Below, one piece after another: positions 16,631 through 25,829 of a DNA stretch of 64,000 bases. The stretch comes from JABCPE02 sp963518955. Its GTDB lineage: Bacteria; Bacteroidota; Bacteroidia; Flavobacteriales; Weeksellaceae. The first letter of the stretch is position 1; each line of letters opens with the position of its first letter. Location: positions 1-64,000 of the forward strand of contig CAUQKI010000007.1 in assembly GCA_963518955.1 (NCBI GenBank), in the 5' to 3' direction. The notes beneath the pieces are model-generated. The model was given only the letters and a program-made list of their open reading frames with translations, made no database searches and was not told where the DNA came from. The translations under genes were made by a program, and so were the position numbers.

Positions 16631-18962
16631 CGATTTTGTCTTTAAATTTATTATACAAAAATGAAATGATAAGAAGTAGTAACCCTAAGATAATCAATAC
16701 GATAGTTTTAGAAATCGTGCTGAGATTAGAGATGTCATATAGGAATAATTTAGCCAAAGTGATACCGAACAGCACGAGGGCAGAAATTCTGAGATATTTC
16801 TTCTTCTGATAAATTCCGAGGCTGACCAAAAGAAGCGAATAAACACTCCAAAGGATGCTTAGTCCTAGTTTGAAAATGTCTTGATAACCAGCGATATCCA
16901 GCCAAGTTACTAGTTCATTGCTCAAGAAATTAAGAATAGAAATATGAATCACTACTTCTAGGAAAATATGGAATTTTGTATTTTCCAATTGGGTTTTAGC
17001 ATTTTTGAAAATCGCCCAAAGCGTGAAGCCAACAGCCCCCCAGAGTAGATATCGCACCAAAATATAGTTGATACTAACATCAAAATACTTGCTATAATGC
17101 CCATTGATATAGGAATAGCGAAGATCTCCAAGTTCTCCCAGCCCGTAAGTTTGAGCAGCAAACAAAACTAAAAGTCCGATAACAATGGACGAAACTCCTA
17201 AAATTTTGTTATTAAATTTATAGAAATTCAGTAGAGCCATTCCTCCAAAGAATATTAGGGAGTAGACAAGGAGATATATGTTTCCAAAAATGCCGATATC
17301 ATTGTTGTATTCATTGTATTCATCTCCTTTTTCGCCAACAAGAACAGATGAGCTTTCGTACCAATAATCAAAATAGTATGTAATCTCATTTCTAAAAGTA
17401 AGATACGCTGTCAATACTAATAAAACTGGTAGATAGAACGATTTTATAGTATTAAAAGGACTAAATTTTTCGTCTTCTGTATCAGGGTATTTTCTCGAAA
17501 GATAAACAGCAGAACCATATCCCAAAACAGCAAAAATACCTGTCAGGAAATTGATATTCCAGAAAGCATGAATATCTAAATTAACAGCATAACGATAACG
17601 CTCCCAGTCTTCGAGAAAACTTAGAAAAGCAAGTCCAAGTATAGGGAGGGATATTTTTTCGTAAATGGATATTTTTTTTGTTTTTCCAAGCCAAAACAAA
17701 ATGGCTCCTTGAGCTGTCCACATAAGTGTTACCCAGTTTCCGTCCAGCTGAATTGGTATCGCAATCGTAATGAAAGTGAAAACCATCCCTAATGTGGAGT
17801 AGAACAGGATAGAATCCGCAAGTTTTTTCGATTTGATAAAGAATAAAACAGCAAAATGAATAGCAGCATTAAACAAAGTAAATAACCCTAAGTAGGAATC
17901 TAATATACTATGTCCATTAAAAATACCAAATCCAAAACCAAAGTAAATAAATGAATTCAATAGAATGAGGATAATATTTACTTTATCCAATTTTTCTTTT
18001 GAAATGATATTGTTAAATAAAGAAACTCCATAGAAAACTAAGAAAAATGCCGTAGCAAAGCCTAATCCCAGCGCCTCATATCCTTGTAGGTTTGAATCAA
18101 AAGATTTATCCGCGAACCAAGAGCCATATATCATCCAAGTGAAAAAGAAAGCGCTGTAATGTAGTGATTTCCAGTCCTTTTTTATAGAAATAAATAAAAT
18201 GCCAAGGTTGATAATCAGCATATAACTAAACAAAATATCCACTCTTCCAGAGCCTGATGAAAGAAGGAATGGAACAGCATAAGCCCCTATAAGTCCAATG
18301 TGGGCAATCACCACACGCTTGTATTTTATCGCAGTGAATACAGTGAAAGCTGTGAATATCAGCATCATCACAAAAGCTAAAGCCTGCGGCATGAGGTCAT
18401 AAAAACTATACGCAAAATAAGTAATAAAATAGAAAATAGAGATGGCTCCACTCACCAAAACTGCGCTGTATCCCTCAAATTTCGGTTTTAATTTGATTCC
18501 AAAACCAAGCAGTCCGATTCCCACCAGATATCCTAGTATAATTCGTGTAAGAGGGCTGATAAGTTCATTTTCGATGGAATATTTAGCACCGATGGCTACA
18601 CCGATTACCACAATCAGAATCCCGATTTTGTTAATCCAGCTTTCTCCTATAATCTTCTCTAAATCAGATGGTTGTTTAGGAAGGCTTATTTTAGGAGCAG
18701 AAACCTGCGGCTTAGGAGCGGTAGGCGCTGTTATGACTGGTTTTTCAGTTGCTTTTTCAGCTGAGGTTTCTATTGGCCTTTCAACAGGTTTTTCAGCAGA
18801 AGTTTTTACTGTATTTGCAGTAGAGACAGAAGAGAAATTGCTTTGTCTTTTTAACTCAGCCAATACATTCTCCAACTGTTTTATTTCATTGTAAATAGCA
18901 GTCTGCCTATATAATAAATTTCCTATTTTTTGTTCTAGTTCATTTATCTTTTGTGGGTTCAT
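16611..18962 (-). CDS. DUF2339 polytopic membrane protein
   Basis: A large membrane protein of 783 residues. The N-terminal 60 residues look like a coiled coil (INELEQKIGNLLYRQ). Then comes a Thr/Pro/Ala-rich linker with repeated EKPVE-type units (about 55-95), the conserved entry segment IGESWINKIGILIVVIGVAI, and a series of more than twenty hydrophobic helices to the C-terminus. This is the DUF2339 family, of unknown function, and it is paired with DUF3999 as seen here. The large number of helices suggests a transport or envelope-assembly role, but that is a guess. A TAnnTTTG promoter lies 16 bp upstream. Confidence 0.85.
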   Translation of the reverse strand: MNPQKINELEQKIGNLLYRQTAIYNEIKQLENVLAELKRQSNFSSVSTANTVKTSAEKPVERPIETSAEKATEKPVITAPTAPKPQVSAPKISLPKQPSDLEKIIGESWINKIGILIVVIGVAIGAKYSIENELISPLTRIILGYLVGIGLLGFGIKLKPKFEGYSAVLVSGAISIFYFITYFAYSFYDLMPQALAFVMMLIFTAFTVFTAIKYKRVVIAHIGLIGAYAVPFLLSSGSGRVDILFSYMLIINLGILFISIKKDWKSLHYSAFFFTWMIYGSWFADKSFDSNLQGYEALGLGFATAFFLVFYGVSLFNNIISKEKLDKVNIILILLNSFIYFGFGFGIFNGHSILDSYLGLFTLFNAAIHFAVLFFIKSKKLADSILFYSTLGMVFTFITIAIPIQLDGNWVTLMWTAQGAILFWLGKTKKISIYEKISLPILGLAFLSFLEDWERYRYAVNLDIHAFWNINFLTGIFAVLGYGSAVYLSRKYPDTEDEKFSPFNTIKSFYLPVLLVLTAYLTFRNEITYYFDYWYESSSVLVGEKGDEYNEYNNDIGIFGNIYLLVYSLIFFGGMALLNFYKFNNKILGVSSIVIGLLVLFAAQTYGLGELGDLRYSYINGHYSKYFDVSINYILVRYLLWGAVGFTLWAIFKNAKTQLENTKFHIFLEVVIHISILNFLSNELVTWLDIAGYQDIFKLGLSILWSVYSLLLVSLGIYQKKKYLRISALVLFGITLAKLFLYDISNLSTISKTIVLIILGLLLLIISFLYNKFKDKIGDETKN

Positions 18963-18978
18963 TTTTTAATAATTTACG

Positions 18979-18986
18979 CAAATATA
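18979..18986 (-). promoter_or_regulatory. -7 promoter box for the DUF2339-DUF3999 operon
   Basis: On the minus strand TATATTTG lies 16 bp before the ATG. No clear -33 element was seen. Confidence 0.5.
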
Positions 18987-19054
18987 TGATTTTATTGTCT
19001 AAATTTATGTAGAAAGTTTTTGTAAAATCTATTTTTCATGTTAAAGAAAATTAT

Positions 19055-19062
19055 TATATTTG
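19055..19062 (+). promoter_or_regulatory. -7 promoter box for secG
   Basis: TATATTTG lies 22 bp before the secG start, with no good -33 match. Confidence 0.5.
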
Positions 19063-19084
19063 CCGACTAAACTTAGATGGTAAA

Positions 19085-19423
19085 ATGAGTACAATATTTA
19101 TACTACTGATGGTTGCTATCATCATTGCATGTATTTTGTTAGCTATTATTATTTTAGCTCAGAATCCTAAAGGAGGAGGGCTTTCAGGAACTTTTGGAGG
19201 AGCATCTTCTGCATCTTTTGGGATACAGAGAACTAATGATTTTATGGAGAAAGCTACATGGACGCTTGGCGGTGTCGTGGTAGGGCTTATTTTTCTAAGT
19301 GTGGTGCTTACAGCGAAGCCTTCTGCGGTGGTAGTGCCAACAAATGCGAAGCCTCAGACTACTGCACCAAGCAATGCGGCAAAGGCACCAGCGAAAGCTG
19401 ATGAATCTGCAAAAACAAAATAA
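19085..19423 (+). CDS. secG: Preprotein translocase subunit SecG
   Basis: A small subunit of the SecYEG protein-export channel in the inner membrane, 112 residues. Two membrane helices (about 3-24 and 58-77) flank a conserved cytoplasmic loop with NPKGGGLSGTFGG, the SecG signature. The tail is rich in Ala, Pro, Thr and Lys, as in many Flavobacteriia. It is monocistronic, and a dyad that may act as a terminator follows. Confidence 0.93.
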   Translation: MSTIFILLMVAIIIACILLAIIILAQNPKGGGLSGTFGGASSASFGIQRTNDFMEKATWTLGGVVVGLIFLSVVLTAKPSAVVVPTNAKPQTTAPSNAAKAPAKADESAKTK

Positions 19424-19447
19424 ATTTGGGTTAATAATTATATAAAT

Positions 19448-19482
19448 ATCGGTTTAAAGCGAATTTCTTTAAACCGATTTCT
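19448..19482 (+). terminator. Hairpin after secG
   Basis: ATCGGTTTAAAG and CTTTAAACCGAT form a perfect 12-bp stem with a 7-base loop. The T tract after it is short, so termination may be partial. Confidence 0.6.
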
Positions 19483-19531
19483 AATTTTAAGAAATTTAAT
19501 TACTTAGTAAAAGATAAAAGAATAATTGATT

Positions 19532-20401
19532 ATGAAAAAAGCAGGAATTTTATTGTCATTTTTGGTGGGAATGAATTTTGTTTCGGCTCAGGAAAAACCT
19601 GTGTCAGAGACACAAACAGACCTTTCTATTGTAAACAAAACAGCCTATAATCCTTACAGAAAAGGAGCAATATTTTTGTATTGGGGCTGGAATAGGGCTA
19701 TTTATAGTAATTCAGATGTTCATTTCAGAGGGAATGGCTATGATTTTACGCTTCATAATATGATAGCTAAGGATAGACCGACAGACTTTAGTTTTGATGA
19801 TTATCTTAATCCACTTCGTGTTACGATTCCTCAGACTAATGCTAGAATAGGGTATTTTATTAAGGATAATTTGGCTCTTGTTTTGGCGCTAGACCATATG
19901 AAATATGTGATGAAACAAGACCAAACGACAGATTTCACTGGGAAAATTTCTGACCCTCACTATGCAGCGATGGTTAGAGATGGAAAAGTGGATTTGACAG
20001 ATGGAGAATTCCTTACATTTGAGCATACAGATGGGCTGAACTATGTAAACATCGGAGCTGAGAAGTATAATAAAATCTACCAAGGGAATAATTTTAATAT
20101 TACTTGGTCTTATGGTGGAGGTTTAGGAGTTTTGTATCCAAAATCTAATGTTAAACTTTTTGGAAATGAGAGAAGCGACCGTTTCCATGTGGCGGGATTT
20201 GGACTAGATGCTAGAGCGAGTTTGAATTTTGTTTTCTGGAAACATCTGATGGCAAGAGTAGAGGCGAAATACGGCTATATCAATATGCCTGATGTGAAGA
20301 CTACACTAAACGACAGACCAGACAAAGCACAACAAGATTTTGTTTTTGGACAAGTGAATTTCGGAGTTGGATATATTTTCCAAACAAGAAAAAGCAAATA
20401 A
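19532..20401 (+). CDS. Outer membrane beta-barrel protein of unknown function
   Basis: An exported protein of 289 residues with a signal peptide ending SAQ. The rest alternates short strands and polar loops, and it ends in a strand with aromatic residues (GQVNFGVGYIFQTRKSK), which points to an eight- to twelve-stranded barrel. Segments such as GAIFLYWGWNRA resemble a family of conserved Flavobacteriia outer-membrane proteins, but I cannot name a function. An upstream TTG in frame is ignored because the ATG fits the signal peptide. A terminator follows. Confidence 0.75.
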   Translation: MKKAGILLSFLVGMNFVSAQEKPVSETQTDLSIVNKTAYNPYRKGAIFLYWGWNRAIYSNSDVHFRGNGYDFTLHNMIAKDRPTDFSFDDYLNPLRVTIPQTNARIGYFIKDNLALVLALDHMKYVMKQDQTTDFTGKISDPHYAAMVRDGKVDLTDGEFLTFEHTDGLNYVNIGAEKYNKIYQGNNFNITWSYGGGLGVLYPKSNVKLFGNERSDRFHVAGFGLDARASLNFVFWKHLMARVEAKYGYINMPDVKTTLNDRPDKAQQDFVFGQVNFGVGYIFQTRKSK

Positions 20402-20407
20402 AAATTG

Positions 20408-20441
20408 ACAGCCATGAGTTTAGACTTGTGGCTGTTTTTTT
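20408..20441 (+). terminator. Terminator after the barrel protein gene
   Basis: ACAGCCA pairs with TGGCTGT across a 14-base loop with some internal pairing (AGT/ACT), followed by seven T. Confidence 0.7.
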
Positions 20442-20453
20442 AATCTTAATTTC

Positions 20454-21803
20454 TTAAAGTCCTAATATCAGTTTTGCAATCGTGAAATAAACCATCACGC
20501 CGAGGATGTCGTTGGAAGTGGTGATGAATGGACCTGTAGCGATAGCTGGGTCTATTTTATTTTTGTTGAGAAAGATAGGGATAATGGTGCCTATCATCGC
20601 GGCGATGATGATGACAGAAAGCAGGGCAACTGAAATCGTAATGGAAATCATCATATCATGATGATTGACAAATAGATTGAAACCCAAAATAATCAGTGAT
20701 AAAATCATTCCCGAAGCCACAGCTACGCTCACTTCTTTCATTAGGGTTTTTAGGGTGTTTTGTCCCAAAGTATTGTTGGCAAGCCCCTGCACGATAATCG
20801 CTGAAGCCTGTACGCCGATGTTTCCAGCGGTAGCCGCTATCAGCGGAACGAAAAACATCAAGGCAGGAACATGGCTCATTGCTTCTTCGTTTCCTTGTAG
20901 AACTCGTGAGCCTATCAGACCGCCCACCATTCCGATGAACAGCCACGGAAGACGGGCTTTGGTGATGTTTAGAATGGTGTCCGTAGAGTCAATATCCGTA
21001 GCAATTCCTGATGCCAGCTGGTAGTCTTTATCCGTTTCTTCTTTGATAAAGTCCATGACATCATCTATGGTAATTCTCCCGACTAATCTTCCCAAAGCAT
21101 CTATTACAGGCACTTCAAAAAGGTCATATTTCTGCATGTACCGCGCCACATCTTCGGCAGGTTCATTGTCCTGCACACATCTTATTTTGGAATTATACAC
21201 ATCCGAAACCTTGGAAGAAGTGCTAGTGGTAAGCAGTTTTTTTAAACTGAGAGTGCCGAGGAGTTTGTCCTGTTCATCTACCACATAGATAGAATAGACT
21301 TCGTCCATATCTTCGGCTTGTTTGCGCATTTCCCTTACTGCAGCGATGATGGACAGATTATGGTCTACTTTTACCAACTCAGTAGCCATGAGACTTCCTG
21401 CTACATGGTCGTCATAACGGAGGAGTTCTACGATGCTCTGTGCTAGTTCATTGTCATCAATATGCTGGATGATTTCATTTTGCTGGTGTTCAGGAAGTTC
21501 AGCAATGATATCTGCTGCATCATCGGAATTTATCTCACCGATGATTTCTTCTGCTATTTCTTTGGTGGAGAAGTTTTTTAGGAATTCTTTTCGGTCTTCT
21601 TCATCGATGTACAAAAGCATTTCCGCAGAAACATCATTGTCCATCAGTTCGTAGAGAAATACCCTTTGAGAATCATCTAAAATCCCAAACAAATTGGCAA
21701 TATCCACCGCCTCCATCTCCGAAATGATTTCTGAAATGGCTTTTGCATTTTTCTCTTCAATGTACGAAAGCAGCGGCTGGTAGATGTTTTCTTCTTTTGG
21801 CAT
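20454..21803 (-). CDS. mgtE: Magnesium transporter MgtE
   Basis: An inner-membrane Mg2+ channel of 449 residues. An N-terminal superhelical domain with repeated acidic segments (about 1-125) is followed by a CBS-domain pair (about 130-255), which senses cytoplasmic Mg2+. The membrane domain has five helices, with the conserved PLIAATAGNIGVQ and the pore-end TGPFITTSNDILGV. Length and layout are standard. It lies 3 bp after rsmA in the same direction, so both are probably one transcript. Confidence 0.94.
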   Translation of the reverse strand: MPKEENIYQPLLSYIEEKNAKAISEIISEMEAVDIANLFGILDDSQRVFLYELMDNDVSAEMLLYIDEEDRKEFLKNFSTKEIAEEIIGEINSDDAADIIAELPEHQQNEIIQHIDDNELAQSIVELLRYDDHVAGSLMATELVKVDHNLSIIAAVREMRKQAEDMDEVYSIYVVDEQDKLLGTLSLKKLLTTSTSSKVSDVYNSKIRCVQDNEPAEDVARYMQKYDLFEVPVIDALGRLVGRITIDDVMDFIKEETDKDYQLASGIATDIDSTDTILNITKARLPWLFIGMVGGLIGSRVLQGNEEAMSHVPALMFFVPLIAATAGNIGVQASAIIVQGLANNTLGQNTLKTLMKEVSVAVASGMILSLIILGFNLFVNHHDMMISITISVALLSVIIIAAMIGTIIPIFLNKNKIDPAIATGPFITTSNDILGVMVYFTIAKLILGL

Positions 21804-21806
21804 GGG

Positions 21807-22583
21807 TTATTTTAGATTTTCTTTCCACTCATTGGTAAATGAGATGAAGTCTTGTACTGAAAGTTCTTCCGCCCGCAAATTTAAGAAATTATGACCAGAA
21901 AGTCCCTCAGGAATGTTTAAAACTTTTAGTGCATTGCTGAGTTTTTTTCTTCTTTGATTAAAGCCGGCTTTTACGATATTTTTGAATAAAGTTTCGTTTC
22001 CTGCAAGTCCTTCTTTGGGATTTCTCAGCAATGAAATCACACCAGATTTCACCTTTGGTGGCGGATTGAAAACATTTTCATGAACCGTGAAAAGATATTT
22101 GACATCATAATAAGCCTGAACCATTACGGATAAAATCCCATAATCTTTCGTTCTGGGAACGGCTGCTGTTCGTTCCGCTACTTCTTTTTGGAACATTCCT
22201 GCCATTTCTGGTATCTGCTGATAGTTTTCTATAATGTGAAATAAAATCTGCGAAGAAATATTGTAAGGGAAATTCCCTATCACAGCCACCTGCTCATTTG
22301 GAAAGATTTTATAAAAATCCACTTTCAGAAAATCTCCTACAAAATGGTTTTCTTTTAGCTGAGGATAATGCTCTTTTAGGTAGGCGATAGACTCTGTATC
22401 TATCTCCGCTACGAAGGTTTCGGTTTCTTTTTCTAAAAGATATTTGGTGAGAACTCCCATCCCAGGGCCTACTTCCAAGACTTTATCATATCCGCTGAAT
22501 TGGAGGCTGTTTGCGATTTTTTTTGCGATATTTTCATCAGTTAGGAAATGCTGTCCGAGGTGTTTTTTAGCCTTTACACTCAT
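21807..22583 (-). CDS. rsmA: 16S rRNA (adenine1518-N6/adenine1519-N6)-dimethyltransferase
   Basis: A 258-residue enzyme (KsgA) that dimethylates two adjacent adenines near the 3' end of 16S rRNA during small-subunit maturation. It begins with the typical KKHLGQHFLTDENIA, has the SAM motif VLEVGPGMGVLT, and the catalytic NFPYNISS motif. It is the first gene of an apparent rsmA-mgtE operon. The promoter-like TAACTTTG lies about 20 bp upstream. Confidence 0.95.
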   Translation of the reverse strand: MSVKAKKHLGQHFLTDENIAKKIANSLQFSGYDKVLEVGPGMGVLTKYLLEKETETFVAEIDTESIAYLKEHYPQLKENHFVGDFLKVDFYKIFPNEQVAVIGNFPYNISSQILFHIIENYQQIPEMAGMFQKEVAERTAAVPRTKDYGILSVMVQAYYDVKYLFTVHENVFNPPPKVKSGVISLLRNPKEGLAGNETLFKNIVKAGFNQRRKKLSNALKVLNIPEGLSGHNFLNLRAEELSVQDFISFTNEWKENLK

Positions 22584-22602
22584 TAAATTCTAAATTTTTT
22601 GG

Positions 22603-22610
22603 CAAAGTTA
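22603..22610 (-). promoter_or_regulatory. -7 promoter box for rsmA-mgtE
   Basis: On the minus strand TAACTTTG lies about 20 bp ahead of the rsmA start. No -33 element at proper spacing was seen. Confidence 0.45.
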
Positions 22611-22714
22611 AGGCTTTTTGAAACAAAATTTATGATTTAATTAACATCAATTTTTTTCGTATTCCTACTTTGATTTAGCGAGATTTTTTCTATTTTAGCC
22701 GAAAAATTTATCAA

Positions 22715-23614
22715 ATGGCACATTCAATAGATGATTTTAATAGAAGAAGGCTGCGTTCAAGTAATATTACTGTGGTTATCAGTATCTCATTGGTTCTTTT
22801 TTTGGTTGGACTTTTTGGGTTGATTTTGATAAATGCACAGAAATATTCTGACTATATCAAGGAGCAGCTGGTTGTTGCAGTGTATTTTGATGAATATCTG
22901 GATCCTAAGGATTCCGCAAAAGCAGGTGAATATCAGCAGGAAACATACAAATTGATTTCTGAGCAAAAATATGTAAAAAAGACAAAATTCATTACCAAAG
23001 AAGAAGCAAAAATAATAGCTAAAAAACAGCTGGGAATAGATACAGAGGGACTTTTCGAAGAAAATATTTTCCCTCCATCGGTAGAAGTTACCCTAAAACC
23101 AGCTTATGTAGCTCCTGATACTATTAATGCTGTGATGAAGCATTTACAAGGGATAAAAGGAGTAAGCGAGGTGAAAAATGACACCAAAATGACACAGGAA
23201 GTCTATTATAATTTGGATAGAATTTTGCTGTGGATTATAGGATTTACCGTATTATTCTTGATAATAGCTATCGTGCTTATAAACAGTTCCATCCGCCTTA
23301 AAATTTTCTCTAAAAGATTCATTATCAAGACAATGCAATTGGTAGGAGCAAGAAGAAGATTTATCTTAAAACCATTTATAAAAGAAGCAGTTATTTTAGG
23401 TTCTATAGGAGCGTTTATTGGTCTTGTTTTCCTTTTCTCAGCGTGGTATTATTTTACAAATCAGATTGGCTCTGAGTTTGTTCCAGATACTAATAAATTC
23501 ATATGGTTGGTTTTAGGAGTGGTTTTAGTGGGGATTGCTATCACAGTGTTAAGCACTATTTTTGCAACATGGAGATTTTTGAAAACAAAAACAGACGATT
23601 TATATTATTCTTAA
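22715..23614 (+). CDS. ftsX: Cell division protein FtsX (permease-like)
   Basis: A membrane protein of 299 residues that with the ATPase FtsE forms an ABC-type complex at the divisome and controls peptidoglycan hydrolases. The N-terminal helix (about 18-42) is followed by an extracytoplasmic domain (about 45-165) and three C-terminal helices, the second group starting with LLWIIGFTVLFLII. The segment KRFIIKTMQLVGARRRFILKPF is the conserved cytoplasmic coupling loop. FtsE is not adjacent. The gene opens the conserved ftsX-DUF3098-uppP-truB cluster of Flavobacteriia. Confidence 0.92.
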   Translation: MAHSIDDFNRRRLRSSNITVVISISLVLFLVGLFGLILINAQKYSDYIKEQLVVAVYFDEYLDPKDSAKAGEYQQETYKLISEQKYVKKTKFITKEEAKIIAKKQLGIDTEGLFEENIFPPSVEVTLKPAYVAPDTINAVMKHLQGIKGVSEVKNDTKMTQEVYYNLDRILLWIIGFTVLFLIIAIVLINSSIRLKIFSKRFIIKTMQLVGARRRFILKPFIKEAVILGSIGAFIGLVFLFSAWYYFTNQIGSEFVPDTNKFIWLVLGVVLVGIAITVLSTIFATWRFLKTKTDDLYYS

Positions 23615-23629
23615 AAGAGAAATAGCATA

Positions 23630-23908
23630 ATGAAAACCAAAAATAAAAATACAGAAACATCTCCTACAGAAAATACATTTTATTTCAGTAAGAGTAATTT
23701 TAAATTGATGCTGATAGGTTTAGGACTTATCGCTTTTGGATTTGTCCTAATGATGGGCTATGGTGCGAATACCAAGCCAGATGGCTCTTTTGACCCAAAC
23801 TACTGGAATGATGATATTTTTTCTGTGGTAAGAATCAGAATAGCGCCTTTATTGGTGATAGTTGGTTTTGTGGTGCAGGTGGTTGCTATACTAAAAAGAA
23901 ATAAATAA
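23630..23908 (+). CDS. DUF3098 small membrane protein
   Basis: A protein of 92 residues with two membrane helices (about 26-46 and 66-87). The loop between them contains the family-typical DPNYWNDDIFSVVRIRIAPL. DUF3098 is of unknown function and is found next to ftsX and uppP in Bacteroidota, as here. The TAA stop overlaps the ATG of uppP by one base (TAATG), suggesting translational coupling. A link to division or cell-wall lipid recycling is inferred from position only. Confidence 0.85.
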   Translation: MKTKNKNTETSPTENTFYFSKSNFKLMLIGLGLIAFGFVLMMGYGANTKPDGSFDPNYWNDDIFSVVRIRIAPLLVIVGFVVQVVAILKRNK

Positions 23909-24729
23909 TGGACATAGTAAAAGCTATTATTGTTGCAATCGTAGAGGGGCTTACGGAGTATCTTCCGATTTCTTCTACGGCTCATATGGGATTTACAGCG
24001 GCTTTGCTCGGAATGGAAGAAACTGAATATCTGAAGATGTTCCAAGTGTCCATTCAGTTTGGGGCAATTCTCTCTATTGTGGTTTTGTATTGGAAAAAGT
24101 TTTTTGACTTTTCTAATTTTAATTTTTATATCAAACTGGCTTGTGCCGTTGTTCCAGCCTTGGTTTTAGGAAAATTATTTGACGATAAAATAGAAGCAGT
24201 ACTTGGTAATCAGATCGTTATCTCTTGTGTTTTGGTTTTGGGAGGAGTGATTTTACTCTTTGTAGATAAATGGTTTGATAATAAGGAAAAGATTGATAAT
24301 GAGAAAGATATATCTATCAAAAAAGCTGTGACTATTGGCTTTTGGCAGTGTTTAGCTATGATGCCTGGGACATCTCGTTCTGCAGCCTCTATCATTGGGG
24401 GTATGAGCCAAGGACTTAGCAGAAAGGCGTCAGCGGAGTTTTCTTTCTTTTTAGCTGTCCCTACGATGATGGCAGTTACGCTTTATTCTGTATTTATCAA
24501 GACTTGGGGAGAGGGAACGCCGAATGCTCAGAAGGGATATGAGATGATTTTGGCTTCTACAGAAAACATTATGGTTTTCATTATCGGAAACATCGTGGCT
24601 TTTATCGTAGCTATGATAGCAGTGAAAACTTTTATCAATGTTCTTGCAAAATATGGTTTTAAGTTTTGGGGCTGGTATAGAATTATTGTTGGAATAGTTT
24701 TATTGATTTATTTTTATTTAAACAAGTAA
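23908..24729 (+). CDS. uppP: Undecaprenyl-diphosphatase UppP (BacA)
   Basis: An inner-membrane enzyme that dephosphorylates undecaprenyl pyrophosphate to recycle the lipid carrier of peptidoglycan and surface polysaccharides. The 273-residue protein has both catalytic motifs: GLTEYLPISSTAH near the N-terminus and MPGTSRSAASIIGGM in the middle, with about eight helices. It is coupled to DUF3098 upstream and lies 3 bp ahead of truB. Confidence 0.94.
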   Translation: MDIVKAIIVAIVEGLTEYLPISSTAHMGFTAALLGMEETEYLKMFQVSIQFGAILSIVVLYWKKFFDFSNFNFYIKLACAVVPALVLGKLFDDKIEAVLGNQIVISCVLVLGGVILLFVDKWFDNKEKIDNEKDISIKKAVTIGFWQCLAMMPGTSRSAASIIGGMSQGLSRKASAEFSFFLAVPTMMAVTLYSVFIKTWGEGTPNAQKGYEMILASTENIMVFIIGNIVAFIVAMIAVKTFINVLAKYGFKFWGWYRIIVGIVLLIYFYLNK

Positions 24730-24732
24730 TAA

Positions 24733-25428
24733 ATGACTGCGGAGCAAATTCTTGAAGGTCAGGTTTTTCTGGTTGATAAGCCCTTGGATTGGACTTCGTT
24801 TCAGGCGGTCAATAAAATTAAATTTAAACTAAAAAAAGAGTTTAAATTTAAGAAAATAAAAGTAGGGCATGCAGGAACCCTTGACCCTAAAGCTACGGGG
24901 CTTCTCGTGGTATGCACAGGCAGAGCAACCAAAAAAATATCCGAAATCCAAGATGCACCGAAAGAATACTGGACGGAAATAAAAATAGGTGTGCAGACAG
25001 AATCCTACGACACCGAAAAACCAGAAATTCTCCCTACGGATATCAGCCACATCACAGAAGATTTTGTGACAGAAGTTTTACAAAAATTTTTAGGAGAAAT
25101 CACTCAGAAACCGCCTATTTTTTCAGCGATAAAGGTTGATGGTGAGAGGGCTTATGATTTGGCAAGGGCAGGGGTTTCCGTAGAGATGAAATCCAGAAAA
25201 ACTACAATTCACTATATCAAAGATATTCAGATAGAATTTCCGTATGTTCGTTTTTTAGTGGGCTGTTCCAAGGGGACTTATATTCGTTCTCTGGCTCATG
25301 ATATTGGGCAGGAACTCGGCGTAGGCGCTTATCTTACTCACCTCAGAAGAACTAAAATAGGGGAATACAGCATAGAGGAGGCTTCTGGCAAATTTTTGAG
25401 TAATGAATTTTTATTTTCGGAAATTTAG
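24733..25428 (+). CDS. truB: tRNA pseudouridine(55) synthase TruB
   Basis: A 231-residue enzyme that makes pseudouridine 55 in the T-loop of tRNAs. The catalytic aspartate lies in GHAGTLDPKATGLLVV, and the KPPIFSAIKVDGERAYDLAR and SKGTYIRSLAHDIG motifs are also clear. The short length without a PUA domain is usual in Bacteroidota. It is the last gene of the ftsX operon. The end of the coding region carries the promoter of the next gene. Confidence 0.95.
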   Translation: MTAEQILEGQVFLVDKPLDWTSFQAVNKIKFKLKKEFKFKKIKVGHAGTLDPKATGLLVVCTGRATKKISEIQDAPKEYWTEIKIGVQTESYDTEKPEILPTDISHITEDFVTEVLQKFLGEITQKPPIFSAIKVDGERAYDLARAGVSVEMKSRKTTIHYIKDIQIEFPYVRFLVGCSKGTYIRSLAHDIGQELGVGAYLTHLRRTKIGEYSIEEASGKFLSNEFLFSEI

Positions 25429-25430
25429 AT

Positions 25431-25438
25431 TATATTTG
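25431..25438 (+). promoter_or_regulatory. -7 promoter box for the His/Cys-rich gene
   Basis: TATATTTG follows the truB stop by two bases and lies 16 bp before the next start. It suggests an independent start of transcription for the uptake locus. Confidence 0.5.
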
Positions 25439-25454
25439 TGTCCGTTATCAAATA

Positions 25455-25814
25455 ATGATGATAAAAATAGCAAAACATATTAAAACTTTTTTGGCTTCGG
25501 TGCTGCTACTCATCTTTGTGATGAATGTATCGGGCTTGTTTGTGCGGTTACATCATCAGGAAACTCATCAAAAAACAGAAAAAATAGCAGAATGTAGCGA
25601 TAAAGTCTGCTATCACAAAGCTCATTTACAGACCAAAAGCGACTGTGACTGTGGGTTTTTATGCACATTGAATTATTTCTATATTCTTCCAGAAAAACCA
25701 CTCACAGAGATTCATGTAAATGAATATTTCTCATATTTTTCATCGTATAAAATTTTCGTATCAGAGAGGATAATTCTTCTGTGGCAGTCCCGCGCTCCTC
25801 CTGTACTTTCTTAG
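25455..25814 (+). CDS. His/Cys-rich single-pass membrane protein of the uptake locus
   Basis: A protein of 119 residues that I do not recognise as a named family. One hydrophobic segment (about 10-30) could be a signal anchor or signal peptide. It is followed by a compact stretch with H33, H34, H38, C47, C52, H54, H57, C64, C66 and C70, a density that fits metal binding. The rest is aromatic-rich. It lies directly upstream of a ZnuD-like TonB receptor, separated by 144 bp that contain two dyad-symmetric sequences. Similar short proteins ahead of TonB receptors are often uncharacterised. Metal handling is inference from composition and position. Confidence 0.7.
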   Translation: MMIKIAKHIKTFLASVLLLIFVMNVSGLFVRLHHQETHQKTEKIAECSDKVCYHKAHLQTKSDCDCGFLCTLNYFYILPEKPLTEIHVNEYFSYFSSYKIFVSERIILLWQSRAPPVLS

Positions 25815-25829
25815 TTTTTATTGAATGTT

